Origin: Sphagnum compactum
Taxonomy: Eukaryota; Bryophyta; Sphagnopsida; Sphagnales
Direction of reading: 5' to 3'
NCBI GenBank assembly: GCA_965153455.1
Contig: OZ234496.1
Location: 3,100,001-3,164,000, forward strand
DNA length: 64,000 bases
Shown here one piece after another: positions 24,946-36,639 of this stretch; positions within the stretch are counted from its first letter, which is position 1, and each line of letters opens with the position of its first letter. The translations under genes were made by a program, and so were the position numbers. A model generated the notes under the pieces. It had not been told where the DNA came from. It made no database searches and saw only the letters and a program-made list of their open reading frames with translations.

Positions 24946-26417
24946 GGTATTAAGAATTGCCCTGATATAATTATGGGTCTGTTTTACTGTTTTTCATAAC
25001 CACCCAATGCTGGGAAATTTTTATTAAAAAAAAAAAGCAGCCCGAAGACTGCAATGCGATTCATTGTGTTTGGATCTGTAGGTAGAGGCAACAAATATTA
25101 CACAAAGCAAAAGAGCATGTGTATTGTGGCTTCCCAAATCCTCACAATATATTTCGGTGAATACCTCCTCTTGTTGTTTCGATAAATTACAATAGTTGTG
25201 GTGGGTGCACCCCAAGTTCAAGTGCATCAGCTCAGGCCAAAAGGAAAAAAAGAAGGGGTGACAAACACACACAGTTAAGAAATTATTTTCTAAACATCAG
25301 CCAATGAGGAGAGCCGGTTTTATTTATTTTTCTCTTTTTTATTTTCTTTTTTAGGTTGAGTCAGGTGGGTTGGCTTACCCTTCTTCTTTATGTGTGTTAT
25401 GATGTTTATGTACGTAGGCTAAGAAGCCCGTCCAGAGCATATTTCAGAGGTCGGTGATAATTGGATAATCAGTGCTGGTTTAGTCAGTTATGTACGCATG
25501 TAAATGCAGTTGCTAGCTAGCGTGGCTTTCTTTCTGCATGTCGGACGCCCAAACCTCCAGACCTGCGTTGCTGTTTTTCAGAAGCTGGCCGGCCCTGCCA
25601 TATTACACAATGTGACAAGAACCTTTCCGATCCGTTTGATTCTCTGCCTCCCGTCCAAGGGGAAGGGAAGGGAAGGGAAGAGAAGGTCTTCTTCACTCAA
25701 AACGATTCCCCAAAGAAAAATAAAAGAAAAAGACCACAACACAATTACTTGCAATAATAATAAACAATTTATGGGGTCTGGGGGACTTGCTGTTTTTTTC
25801 TGGAAATTTTAAAAACAGAAAAATGTGAAAATAGTTGTAATTTTTGGGTTTTTAATTGCCCAGATTTGGGGAAAACATATTAATGGAAATGACCTGCTTT
25901 CTCTATGGTGCTCCAGTAGGTAGCCAAAAATATAGAAAGTTGCTTTTTACTCTTTGTTACTTTCATATCTTGTTTATAACCAAATCCGGCCAAATTTTCT
26001 TATGAATGATGCGTCTTGAGCTAAATCTTTATTATGGGTCATCACCACCAATTCAGCTACATCAAAAAATTGGAAAAAAAGAAGAAAAAAGAAGCAATAA
26101 CTTATGCTAAAGAGGACTTTGTCAAGGGAGAAGGGGTCTTCTTGTTCATTGGAAAAACCTGTACAAAATTTCATAGTGATATTTGGAAGCCATGTTCTAC
26201 TATAATTTCCTGTCTCCTAAGCAAAAGGGTTATTTTGAACTGTAATTTCTTTTTGCCTAAGCATGTGGGTTATTTATTTTGTCCTTCAAATAGGTTCTTC
26301 CGTTCCTGCGGGGCAGGATCTTCTGTATTGAGGGTGGGTTCTTCCATTTTCTTGACCCTCAAAGGAAAAAGAAAATTTCTGCATCATCCTTACATGCTGG
26401 GGTGATACCCTTGGACA

Positions 26418-26464
26418 AGGGCATTACCAAACTTGAGGCCGAGCCCTCCCTTTGGTAATGCCCT
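26418..26464. repeat. Perfect 14-bp stem hairpin
   Basis: AGGGCATTACCAAA at 26418-26431 and TTTGGTAATGCCCT at 26451-26464 are exact reverse complements around a 19-base loop containing GAGGCCGAGCC. Related hairpins lie at 44.87 and 47.93 kb. It is in non-coding DNA upstream of the 28-kb gene and is most likely part of a dispersed repeat. A terminator role would be meaningless in this eukaryotic context. Confidence 0.75.
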
Positions 26465-26989
26465 CATCCTCGAACCTTACCCACCAAAACACCCCCACAA
26501 CGGGGAGAAAACCACATTATGTCACAATACAAAAAGGAAAACAAAGATTTATTTTTTAAAAAAATTGGTTTGGGGGGCTGTGTGGTAGCGGAGTGGGGAT
26601 GGGAGTTATTGTGCATTGAAATGAAGGGACCAAAATAGGGAGAAATGGGTGAAGGGGTCTTCATCTTCACTGTGAAAAATCATCTAATTGTATTCAAAGG
26701 CCATTTTTAAAAGTGTAATTTCTCATTGCCTTGTCCTCGAGCATTAGGTACCCACCAAAACACCTTAAAAAGGGAAAAGAAAGAAGAAAAAAACCGAAAC
26801 CCCCCCCCCCCCATAAATTTGTATTGCGACGTACCTAAGGGGGGAGGGGGGGCGTGCGGGGTTGGGAGTGGGGGGTTCAGGTTTTACTGACTTGGTCAGT
26901 TTTTGACTTTTTGTTCATCGATCGGTAACTAGAACTCACCTTTCCTTACCTTTTTACTAGTTGCCAGGTTTCTTACGTTTTACTTTTTA

Positions 26990-28389
26990 CTTCGTCGTCT
27001 CCCTGCCTCCCTGAGCCGTCCCAGGTCTCTCCGTCCTTCCCTCCCTCCCTCGCTCCCTCTTGTGAAAGGGAAGCGGGGGACGTGCGCTCGTCGCGACAGT
27101 GAGGGCGGGCTCCGAGTTTCCCTCTTCGCCTACCAAATATTTTTTCTCCTGCTCTTCCTGCACATTTCGCTCCTGTCGCTATGTCTCCCTCCCGCTTTTT
27201 TGCTCCAAATTAGAACTTCTTGAAGTCGTTCATGGCCAACATTTTCGGAAAGAGGAAAATTGAACCTTTCTTTCTTCTTGTATTTTTTTGCCGCTTACAG
27301 AAAGCTCTACTGTGTACCTCGTTGATCAGGGAGGCAGGCAGGCAGCTGGCGGATTTGACGCGATCTCTTCAATTCGTGCGATTTGATGTGATGATCTCAA
27401 TTCCTCGTTTTTCTTCGCTCTTTCTTTCTTTCATTTTTCCGCTTTCTCTTTTTTTCGATTGCATTTCTTGAAGCAATCTCGCTCGCAAATTTCAGGATTC
27501 TTTTTCTGGTTGTGAGTTGTTGTTTCACTCATTCAGTCAGTCAGTCCGTCTGCTGTGCTCTCTCATTACATTGCCGTCCGTCCGCTTTTTGTGTGATTGC
27601 ACAACAACAACAGAAGCTGCCGCTTCTGGTGTCTTTTTGTTGGACAACAGCTTACGATTTGTCTTTTTTCTTTCATTCTGTGTTCCAAGTCTCTTCTCAA
27701 TTCTCTTTCCGTTCGACCTTCGAAACTCCGACTCGCTGTTGTTAAGGATACAACGCTACCGTTCTCAATTTCAGTTGTTGTTGTTTACGTCTAATGGTTT
27801 TGCCCTTTGGCCACTTGATTCGCACCTGCTCGCTCGAAAACTTCTGCTTCCTCAAAAGGATTATTCTTCTTCGGCTCATCAGGATCTATTCCGTGTCGTC
27901 ATCGCGCTCTTTCTCCAGGATTTGCATAGGTCTGGTGGCGCAAGCTCCTTGTGCATTTCGTTTGACTGCTCCTTGCGCTTCAGTCCAGTCGACGAGCATT
28001 CAGTCTTGTAGCTGCATTGCATGTTTGTTGATGATGCCGATGTCTCCGTCGTCGTGTTGTAGCCGGTGCGAACTGTGAGCGGCCTATATGTACTACTACA
28101 ACCAGGGCTTTGGAATTGCATCAAGATCGAACACGACGGGCTCTTGCAGGTGCTGTGCGTCCTGTCTCTTTCTCCATCCATCTTTTTCCGCTTGTCTCGT
28201 CGTCTTGACAGTTCGGTGGGAACAAAGGGAAAAACTGGATCTCTTAGGCACACGAAGGGCTCGTCCTTTACTTTCCTTTGCTAATAATACGATTCCTACC
28301 AGTTGCCTGCACACTCTCGTGTGCGAGAGTTTCATTCGTGAAAGCCAACCGAGGCTTCTCCTTGTGACGTGCTTGTGGTTGCTGTGCAG
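26990..28389 (+). promoter_or_regulatory. Probable promoter and 5' leader of the zipper gene
   Basis: Base composition changes sharply to GC-rich and pyrimidine-rich text (CTCCCT and CCTTCC repeats near 27000-27060), as is common around plant transcription starts. The stretch holds several overlapping open frames up to about 164 codons in different frames. None resembles a protein family, and they are best read as leader or 5' intron sequence with upstream ORFs. A pyrimidine-lined CAG at 28386-28388 looks like a 3' splice site just before the first coding exon, suggesting an intron in the leader. I could not fix the transcription start. Confidence 0.55.
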
Positions 28390-28403
28390 GGCCAGTGTTC
28401 TAG

Positions 28404-31400
28404 ATGAGACCAATGCAGGACATCCAGTCCACCGTGCCACTGGCCCCTTTGTCCCCAAATCTCATCACTGAATCTGCTGAGGTACTCTATCCACCCTGCA
28501 CCTTTCTTTGATCCATTTCTGAATCAGATGCCATGTTGCAGAATGACTGCTAACATGCCCCCTGGTAGATCTTGAGAAGCATGTTTTTCAATCATGTTTC
28601 TGGTGCCTCTACTTCCTCATGGCAAATGTATAAACCTTGCAAATCCCCTTTTTCTGTTGCTTTGCAGGGCCAGATACCCAATTGTTGTTTGTTTGGTTTC
28701 AAATAATTATTGAGTGTCGTGTCCTTAGGACTAGCACCAGAATGCAGGGGACTTGAGTAACTCGGTCTACAAATTTGCTGACTTAGAACTGTATGGTAGG
28801 GAATGAACTTGCATTATTGGATCGAAAGTGTCTGTGGAACGTTAGCTTCTTGCTGGGAGTGACCTCGTGGGATGAATCATGTATCCTACTAGGGAGACAG
28901 ACAGAGGGGTTCTAATAAGCTTCAAAACAGATTTATCTTGTGCAGGTCCAGCAAATAGCTCTGGAGACAGCGAAAGACAATGCCAAACAGAATCTTCATG
29001 AGTATCGGATTGCCCTGGAGCAGGATGTGAGTTTTCTGTAACACACTTGACTGGGAAGGGAGAAATTACAGGATCAAAACATGCCAACCACAGCACTCTT
29101 GGTCCAGCTGTTTTCTCTCAAGACTCTTCAACTAGGTGTTTTGGTGCTTGTAGTACAATCAGTCTGTGAATCTCTTTTACATGAATGAATTCAGCAAAAT
29201 GAGAACCCTCACTAGAACTGGAGTTGAATATTTAGTTATTTGTCAATGGGCAGGTGGCAAATCTGACCCAGGAACTCACACACGAACTTCACATGCATGA
29301 AGCACTTGAGGGTGGCCTTCAGAGAACCTTGGGTGCTCTGCCAAGGATCCATGGGCACATTCCTCCAAAGGTTCCTCTCCTTTCCCCTACACTCACATTA
29401 TGTTGAGACTGTCAATATGGCATTGTTTTGTGTCCAAACAAGTATTGAAATCCTGTGGTTAAATGTCAGCCCCAACTTAATTTCTGTCAAATAGTACCAC
29501 TGGTGTCAACCATGAAATCTTGCTGAAACCCCTCCTTTTGCCCTGCTTTGCAGACTAGAGAACTGCTCTTTGAAGTGGCTGTACTGGAGGAGGAGATTGA
29601 CTTCCTAGAGAAGTGTGTTGTGTTCCTTCACCACGAGCTTAACGAGGAATCTGGAATTTCATCACCAGAATCCAAGGAGCTGCATGAGCAGAGTTGCTCG
29701 CCTCCTGAAGCTGCAATTAATGACAAGAGAGAAAGATCTGAGTCTGAACAACTTGATGATGTCATCTCTGTTAGACCTTCTCAATACAGGACTGCAGTTC
29801 CTGAAGGGAATATACCTTTACCTCTGCCTTTACCTCCTGACCCATCTTTGTCCTCTCCCACAGATGTTGATGGGCAGAGCAGAACTCCTACCAAACCTCT
29901 GATGAGAAAACAAGTCATTTGCAAAGGGTCTTCTTCATCAGAGTGTTTTTCCACAAACCTTGATCAGGCCACAATTGATACAAAGCCACTTGGAAATAAG
30001 GTGAATCACATGGGATCTGCTCCACCTACAAAACCCAACAATAGAAGCAATATTTCTATGCCAAGGAAGGGAGAAGACCACACAACTTTCTATCCAAGAC
30101 GCTCTTCAACTAAGAAGGAAAGTCCTGTCCGTGTTGTACCTCTTCCTTCTGAAGAACAGGGCAATGCTGCTGTAAGGCGTAGCAAGGGGATTTACAAGGG
30201 CACTCTACCCAGTAGATCTCCTCCCACAAAGCTGGAGAACCAGGGCAAGCGTTCTACCAGCAAGTTTGAAAATCATCCTTGTTCTGAACCCAGCATGTCT
30301 TCACCTACAAAGTTTGAAGATAAGCGCATTGCTTTTATGAGGAGTTCACCCAGTAAGAACGAAGTACACTCAATTGGTCCAGTTTCATCCCCAAACTTCA
30401 TAGACAAGGGAGTCTCTTTTGTCAGACGTACCTCCAGTAAAAAGGAGCTGCTGGAGGGGTCCTCTCTCATTGAGCTTGAAGACCCTGCCAGTATCAAGAA
30501 AAGACCTTGTACTGAGAAGTTGGAAACTCATGATGGCGGCATTGATCGTTGCAAGTTTTCTGTTGTTGAGAAGGAAAAAGTCCAGAACTCCATCACCAAT
30601 GAAGCTCAACAAGTGTTGGGGAAAAATACATTACAAGGTGATCAGATTGTTGTCTCAGACATACCTCCCCCTATCCAGTCTTTGACAGTGGTTAGCACTC
30701 TTGAGAAAGTTCCTGGTGCAAGGGGAGGGGTGCATAGAAAGCATGTTTCAGGCAAAGGCTTACCAATGAATATTCCTTCCAAACCTGGATGTGTTAAGAC
30801 CATGCAACTTGGTACCCCAACTAGGAATAGATTTAAGGTCAGCAGTGGAGTTTCAGCTGCAAGTACAAAAGGACACAACCAAGGGCAGAAGACATCTCCC
30901 AACATGGATGCTAAGATACTGACAGCTGCTAAGATTGTCAGCAGCTTACTTGCCTCATCAAATGAGATCAGTGGTTTGGACCTTACGGAAGATGATGAGA
31001 AGGTAGGTAGCATTCACCTATTTTCTTGTAACTTGATGGATCTCATTCAGTTTGGGGATGGTGCCTCACTGTATTTTGTTGTTCTCTAGGAAGTTGTGTG
31101 CCAATCATATGGAGCCAGAAAGTCGAGTAATATGTGCACCTGAAAGCTTCAATTTCTTTTTGAGGCTAATATTACCCTTATTCTGGCTCTTTGGGTGAAT
31201 TGGGCAGGTGGACAAGGTGGGTATGTTGTGTAGTCCCATAGCAGATGCAGCTTGGTTAACTGAAGACTTGGCAAGACTACTTGGAACCTTTTGCAGCAAG
31301 CTGCGGCAGTCTGCCTCTATAACAGACTCGCTCACAACCTCACCAGTGCCAAAGACACCAGTTGCTTTTGGTCGAGGCTCAGAACGCTTTCCTGATCACC

Positions 31401-32713
31401 AAAGGAACCAATTTTTTGACATCCGAAGCAGTGCCAGTTTGAAGATGCTGCAGGATTGCTGCACCAATGACATCGACAAGACAAATTCTTATGGCATGAA
31501 CCATCCCCGTAAGACAATGGATCTAGGCCCCCATCGACACTACTACAAATCAATCACTACTCCCCTTGAGCAGAAACTTAAGTAAGTCTTATTCTAGCTT
31601 CATATATGATGCAATGATCATATCTCTTGGAACTAATCTGTACTGTGGTACTGCCAATAAGTTACAGTTATGCCCTTGATATTAAAATGCTTTGTGGTCC
31701 TCTGTGCTGTGGAGAAAAGTAAACTAATGCTTGAAAAGCTCTTGTGCAGGAGCTAAGGACTGGAGAATATCAGGTTGGAGAATGTATGGAGAGTCACCTA
31801 TCCATTTGGCGGAATCACTTTAGTCGCTCACACTCACAGCTTCTGAGTCCATAGTAGCATAGGCTGTCATAACAAGGGCAAGACCTTCAGTGTTAACAGC
31901 TACTGGCCCTTGAAGGTAGTCAAATTTTGAAGCACAGGGTTGCACAGAATCTCTGTATTACCTCTACAAATGTAGCATTGCAAGATCAGTCTTTGTATAT
32001 AGAGAAAGCAAGTAAGATAGAGATGTGTTATAGTAAGAAGTCAGTTTTCAATATCAATTTGCTTTTGAACGTACTCAATCTCTGAAAACCACAAAGTTGC
32101 CACTTTACTCATCAAGGAAGACTGTAAGAGATGCACGTGTGCAATTCCAAGCTTGCACCAAATGGATGGAGCTTCATTCTCATCGTTTTTTCACCATCCC
32201 TGCTGTAAGTGTCAACATCTTTTTCTTTTCCATCAGAAGTTGTCCCCAGTAGAATCTTTCAGTGATGTAGCAGCTTGTTGTGAGTGATTTTTATTAGCAA
32301 CCTAGATTTGAAACTCTTTTAGCTGAGGCTCCTGAAGGGAAACATAAAGTCAAGGTTCTTCTACTCCAACCCATCAGAGCCTTGCACATCTCATTGTTTT
32401 CTCCTGCATGGGGGTTGTAAAAGTTTTGCTCTAAATTCACTGGCTTTCCTCTTGCAGGATGTCGTTGCTGTGCATGAGGTTGAACTGGGCTTGATGGAAA
32501 GCTCTGCCCTTATGTACTCCCAGCAGGTCATGGTTCTGGTCAGTCCTCTAACCAATGACTGCACTGTGTTTGTAATCAGATCTGGCACTGAACATAGCCA
32601 CTATAAATCTCGTCCCTGTATCATATCTTGAACACTTCAAGTGGGCAACATGTGTTTTCCTTTTTTTTAAATTTTAGATCATACTTCCCAAGGCCTCTTT
32701 GTTAAATGTATGA
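28404..32713 (+). CDS. MIP1-type leucine-zipper protein, multi-exon, without visible DUF547
   Basis: The inferred coding exons are 28404-28481, 28946-29026, 29254-29370, 29554-31002, 31208-31581, 32117-32204, 32458-32538 and 32678-32713. All introns are GT-AG, phases agree throughout, and the total is about 767 residues. The ATG at 28404 has an in-frame stop just upstream. Residues about 27-130 form a coiled-coil zipper (LHEYRIALEQD, VANLTQELTHEL, ALEGGLQRTLGALP, then ELLFEVAVLEEEIDFLEKC). This fits the ternary complex factor MIP1 leucine-zipper family of plants. Residues about 135-570 are Ser/Pro/Lys-rich, with short recurring words (SSPTKFE, KKELLEG), probably disordered. Near 585-610, ADAAWLTEDLARLLGTFCSKL and later SYGMN and DLGPHRHYY match the segments that precede DUF547 in relatives. 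DUF547 itself is not seen. The exact role is unknown in this family; exons 1-5 are firm. Confidence 0.8.
31750..32713 (+). other. Alternative 3' end choices of the zipper gene
   Basis: After the exon ending at 31581 (phase 2), three splice outcomes are possible. An acceptor before 31750 has a good pyrimidine tract but gives a stop within two codons. An acceptor before 31774 gives a 23-residue tail ending at 31846. Skipping to 32117 keeps the frame through three more exons: 32117-32204 with donor GCT|GTAAGT, 32458-32538 with acceptor TCTTGCAG, and 32678-32713 with acceptor AAATTTTAG. I prefer the last because both splice strength and phase agree, but the encoded 67 or so residues (including KWMELHSHRFF and VHEVELGLMESSAL) match no domain I know. 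Confidence 0.45.
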
Positions 32714-34795
32714 AGTGGTCTGCATACCATGCATCTGGTTCTCTGTAAACTTGTATTTGTACTAAGCAAGCATGTAGATCTTGGTCTGTTATAAAACAGA
32801 TGGTGGGTCACATAATTGGCTGTCAGTCGCCTTGCGTCTGGCTACAGGCTGTAGCACTCCATTTATCTAGATGAGGTGCACACTACAGCCTGTTGTCATC
32901 AGGTGAAAAGTGGCAAAGATGCATACACTGTTGAAGTTGCAACCTACTTCTTTAGCTGTTTTTAGCTACCGATCTACCTACCTATCTTGAGGAGGTTGAT
33001 GAGGTCAATGATATGTTGAAGGTGTATATGTGTGAAATTTACTTCATTGAAAATTTTGATTCTGTTTCCTTCTATGATACAAACAATAGGATCTCCATAG
33101 GCATTTCTGTGTTCTCCATGTCTGAAACAAGCTACCCATATAGCTCAGAAATGACAATGTAGATCTTGTGTCCTGCCTGATGGGCAAGCGTGGCATAAGT
33201 GCATGTAGGGAATGCCTGCACACATGGGGCAAATCCAGTGACAAAAGTGAGGATCAATCTTAACATAGTGAAAAAAGGGGGCTTAAAATGTTAAAACATA
33301 TTTGATCAATTTTGCTGCTTCAAAATTGGTCAAATATGGAGTTTGGACCCTAATTTTAAGGGTCACAAACTTCAATTTGTCACACGTGAAAATTGAATGT
33401 CTTTGTTGTCTTAAGCAACGCCAACAAATATTTGAAATCCATTTACATAACATGCCATTGAATTAAAGATTAATACTTCGAAAAATCTTTCTTTGAGATT
33501 GATATGGTTTCACAAGTTTTTTTAACTGTAGTTGATACATAATTTTAAAAATGTATTCACTAGGTGAAGATTGAACTTTGTTTATGGAGCTAATGAAATT
33601 GAAAATGATTTCATGGAAATTTTATATGATCATGGAATTTTGTTTTGACATTGAATTTTAATATTGTACAATTCATGGGAAAGGTGAAAACATATTAATA
33701 TTCTGACCTTATGTCAGTTTAGTTTAATTGTAAGGGGTATTTCAGAGCAGCCCAGAGCCCAAGTAGGTGACAAGCACAATCATGAAGATACATGAACATT
33801 GTTGTTCCTCCACACTGAGTTTAGTGTCTAGTTTCCTCAAGGTTATGCAATGGGACTTTGAACACCACCGTCCAACATTTTGGATGCTGTGGACATTTTG
33901 AAATAAGCACAGGCCTTGGCTAAATCTAAGTGAATTTCTCTTAAAAGAAAGGTGTAATTGTTAACAAAATGAATAGGTAGCATGTTCTTTGCAAAGGGGT
34001 ATTAGCCCAGGCCAAAAAATGGTGATGAGCTCTTTTGGGAAGAGATTTTTTTTCTTTCATTTTCCCCGATTCTTAATGTGTTCTCACTATGTTCCCTTCA
34101 AGTTCCCAATGTGTTCCTCAGCATGTTCTCCCTTGCACCTCATCTAATTAACAGGAGAGGTGAATAGGAGATTAAATTGGTGACAAAATTGTTTTTTCAT
34201 CACAATGAGTAAAACCAAAAAACGCTTTTTAAGATTATGTTCAAACATAGTATCAACCAATCTTCACACAAGCATATCATGAGGATGAAAAATAGCTTCA
34301 AACTGCAAAAACTGACAAAAAGAAGGCCTTCAGAAGATAGGCTACCTTTGGCCGGAAAGGAAGGTTGTTTTTCAATCATTGTAGGGGATACAGTTTGATA
34401 AGATTTTGCTTTTTAAAAAAGGGGTCCATGATCAACAAATATGAAAGCATTCACAAGCAACCAAAACTATGCTAATGATTTTCTTTAAAAGAAAACCAAA
34501 TTGACATGTTTAAAAAACGTTTTAATACATATAGATATCACAAAAGGAGTCAAGTATAGCATACACCTATTTGATCTAAAAGTTGGGTTGGGAACTAGGG
34601 ACTTGCTACCAGCAGCAGCTTACCAGGGCCATTCAGAATGGCAGCTATGACTTTCTATTGTCATAAAGCACTTAGAGAAATTTCTCTAAAGGTGAATGCA
34701 CACTTAGTGTTAGTGAAAATTTGTTAAACTTCCTTAACACTAATACAGTCATAAAAAGTCACACTAACATAGTTGTTATAATACTAAACTTGTTT
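32714..34795. other. Downstream flank without a recognisable gene
   Basis: It presumably begins with the 3' untranslated region of the zipper gene. I saw no DUF547-like exon on the plus strand here and no other gene. Composition returns to AT-rich by about 33.3 kb. Confidence 0.5.
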
Positions 34796-34797
34796 GA

Positions 34798-35292
34798 GCC
34801 CCGTGCATAATGCACAGGTGTGTGTTTAAAATAAATCAAACATGCACCTAAAACTGTTGGGTCTTTGCCGGTCTTAACCCACCCCATCCGGCTTAAATAG
34901 ACATCCATCCTCGTCCGGCTTAAATAGACGGCTGATGGGATGGATGAATTAAAAAATTAAAACTTTATATATATATATATATATAAGATTATTTTTCATT
35001 TTTTATTTTATTATTATTATTATAAACCCAAAAAAAACACCGAAAACAGAGAACGAAAAAAAAAATGAAAAGAAAAAGACCACGTCCGCTGTACAGTAAA
35101 TCTTGGGGGTGCCCCCCCGGGGCCGGGCATGAGGGGGCGGGGGGGGTTATTTATTTCTGCCAGGGTTTTCTTCCCTGTATGATGCCATCTTCCCTGTATG
35201 ACGGGACGGATGGATAGATGGGTCGGACGAATGGAGGAAATGTTCGTCCGGTCCGTTCGGATTAAGGGGAACCTTGTGCCTAATGCACAGGG
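34798..35292. mobile_element. Candidate small element with palindromic inverted ends
   Basis: The left end contains AGCCCCGTGCATAATGCACA (from about 34798). The right end, read on the minus strand from 35292, contains AGCCCTGTGCATTAGGCACA. Each end is a small palindrome and the two are inverted copies with few mismatches. The inside, about 455 bp, holds a repeated TCCGGCTTAAATAGAC word (34890-34935), an (AT)n run at 34965-34985 and a G/C-rich run at 35104-35147. No clear target duplication was found, so the identification as an element is tentative. Confidence 0.4.
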
Positions 35293-35990
35293 CTGTTGAA
35301 TCCGGTATGTGTGGCTCTGCCGTGGGAGGTGACTCCGACTAGACAGAGAAAAGAACAAAAAAAAGGAAGAACTCAGGAAAGTCCAAGAGTCCTACCGTCC
35401 TCAATATCCACATCTCTCGAGCAGCTTCCTCTAGGTGCAACTGATCCTAATACTCCAGAAACTCTTCAAGATCGACAAGCTCTTCAAAGACTTCAGCAAA
35501 TTGGACTTGCTCACCATTAGAACTGGCAAACTTCGAACTCATCCAAACTTTCCGAAAAGCAGGATTGGTGCATTACAAAATTGACCGAAAAAAAACAAAA
35601 AAACGCATTACATGTGGTCATGTGTAAATATTATTTATCATACATGGTGATTATATATGCACCTTCCAGCAAGCAAGCAGCACATGGAGAAACTTTAAAA
35701 GTTGGAGAATTGTCACACAGAGACAATGTTCCTAAGAATGAGAAATGGAAATGATAAAAGAATTCCACCAACATGTCTCCCTTAGTGCAATCACATAACA
35801 GCAATAGAGGCAAGGATTGCTCAAAGACAAAAGGCCAGGGTTTTAGCTTGCAAAAGCAGTGTACACAACTTGAAGCTTGATCAAGGAAGAAACAACAAAT
35901 TTTGTTTCTAGATGTAAATGAGAACCTGCACAAAGATTACTAAAGCTATTTAAATTCCTAAAGTGATGAAGGATTCAAGCAATTGGAATA
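35293..35990. other. No confident gene; possible 3' trailer of the minus-strand chimera
   Basis: Open frames of 74 codons (plus strand) and 100 codons (minus strand) are present, but neither resembles a known family. The stretch lies immediately downstream, in the minus direction, of the DnaJ fragment and could be part of the same captured unit. Confidence 0.4.
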
Positions 35991-35999
35991 ACTGAGAGG

Positions 36000-36300
36000 T
36001 CATTCTTCATGCTGCCACTGCCGCATGTGGTGAGAGCTCTGACTCTCTTCTTCAGGTCCATAGCCATCATAATCTTCCCTGAGCTCACCATTTGAAAAGC
36101 TTTTGAAACTGCTTTGAAAGCCTCCTCTGCACCTGGAGCTTTGTTCTTGTCAGGGTGAATCTTTAAGGAAAGCTTCTTATATGCCTTTGGAACATCATCC
36201 TCTGTGCACCCTTTCTCCTACCCCAATATCTGATCAAAGTCTGTCGTGCTTTGGATGCTTCTGATGATTTCTGCGTGCTGTTGAAGCTCCACTTTTTCAA
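36000..36300 (-). pseudogene. DnaJ (B12/B14-like) J-domain pseudogene
   Basis: The minus strand encodes a J domain typical of plant DNAJB12/B14-like chaperones, ER-anchored Hsp70 co-chaperones. It reads FDQILG, a stop, EKGCTEDDVPKAYKKLSLKI, then the catalytic HPD at 36149-36157, KNKAPGAEEAFKAVSKAF, and in a shifted frame DYDGYGPEEE. Two lesions are clear: an in-frame TAG at 36218-36220 and a frameshift at about 36081-36092, where several residues are missing before the DYDGYGPEEE block. The N-terminal repeat region, transmembrane segment and C-terminal domain of the family are absent. It lies downstream of glycolate oxidase and Sec14 fragments in the same orientation. The identification is firm; function is not possible as written. 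Confidence 0.85.
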
Positions 36301-36404
36301 TTGCAAATCTTCATCAGGGAACAATCACCGGACTAAAATCATCTGTGATACATACAATCCTTGAGACTACCTGAGGATTCGTACAACCAAAAATTCATTC
36401 AAAC

Positions 36405-36462
36405 CACCTTCAGGATGTGCTAATTTGTGCATAGCTGTTGGAGCCACCATGATGGGCTCAAG
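36405..36462 (-). pseudogene. Glycolate oxidase exon fragment
   Basis: Nineteen codons on the minus strand read LEPIMVAPTAMHKLAHPEG. This corresponds to the strongly conserved PIMVAPTAMQKMAHPEG segment near the FMN-binding face of plant glycolate oxidase (a peroxisomal (S)-2-hydroxyacid oxidase of photorespiration). Homology ends exactly after HPEG, where a GTGGTT donor-like sequence follows, suggesting an exon edge carried with intron DNA. A CTG microsatellite lies directly upstream. Nothing else of the roughly 370-residue enzyme is visible. The match is short but the motif is distinctive. Confidence 0.7.
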
Positions 36463-36639
36463 AACAGCAGCAGCAGCAGCAGAGTTGCTGGGCTAACATG
36501 CCTCCAGAGCTCCTCCGAAATGTAATTCAGCGGATAGAAGCTCGTAATAAAAAAACAAAATTTGCATTAAGGAAAGTAAAAGATTTTACCTGGCCAGAAA
36601 ATTTTGCAACTGCTATACTCAGTGGGTCGATAACATACA

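Larger units (their letters stand above)
21778..26990. other. Gene-free intergenic DNA with microsatellites and G/C runs
   Basis: I see no gene. It includes (TAA)n at about 22228-22251, a G-rich run at 22536-22570, a C run with (CA)n at 23044-23104, (GGGAA)n at about 25660-25682, and more C and G runs at 26801-26880. Sequence around 26117-26225 recurs diverged at 26640-26730 (shared words GAAGGGGTCTTC and TGTAATTTC). Base composition becomes less AT-rich toward 27 kb. Confidence 0.5.

Noticed and set aside
27512-28471. Open frames of up to 164 codons on both strands in the GC-rich leader
   Set aside because: They overlap in several frames, are Ser/Leu/Phe-rich from pyrimidine bias, match no family, and lie upstream of a clear splice acceptor and start codon. 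Leader or 5' intron sequence explains them.
29548-31089. Single 513-codon frame starting at 29548 taken as a complete gene
   Set aside because: The apparent start lies in an intron, and the true acceptor is at 29553. The frame runs past a GT donor at 31003 into intron. It is the long middle exon of a larger gene.
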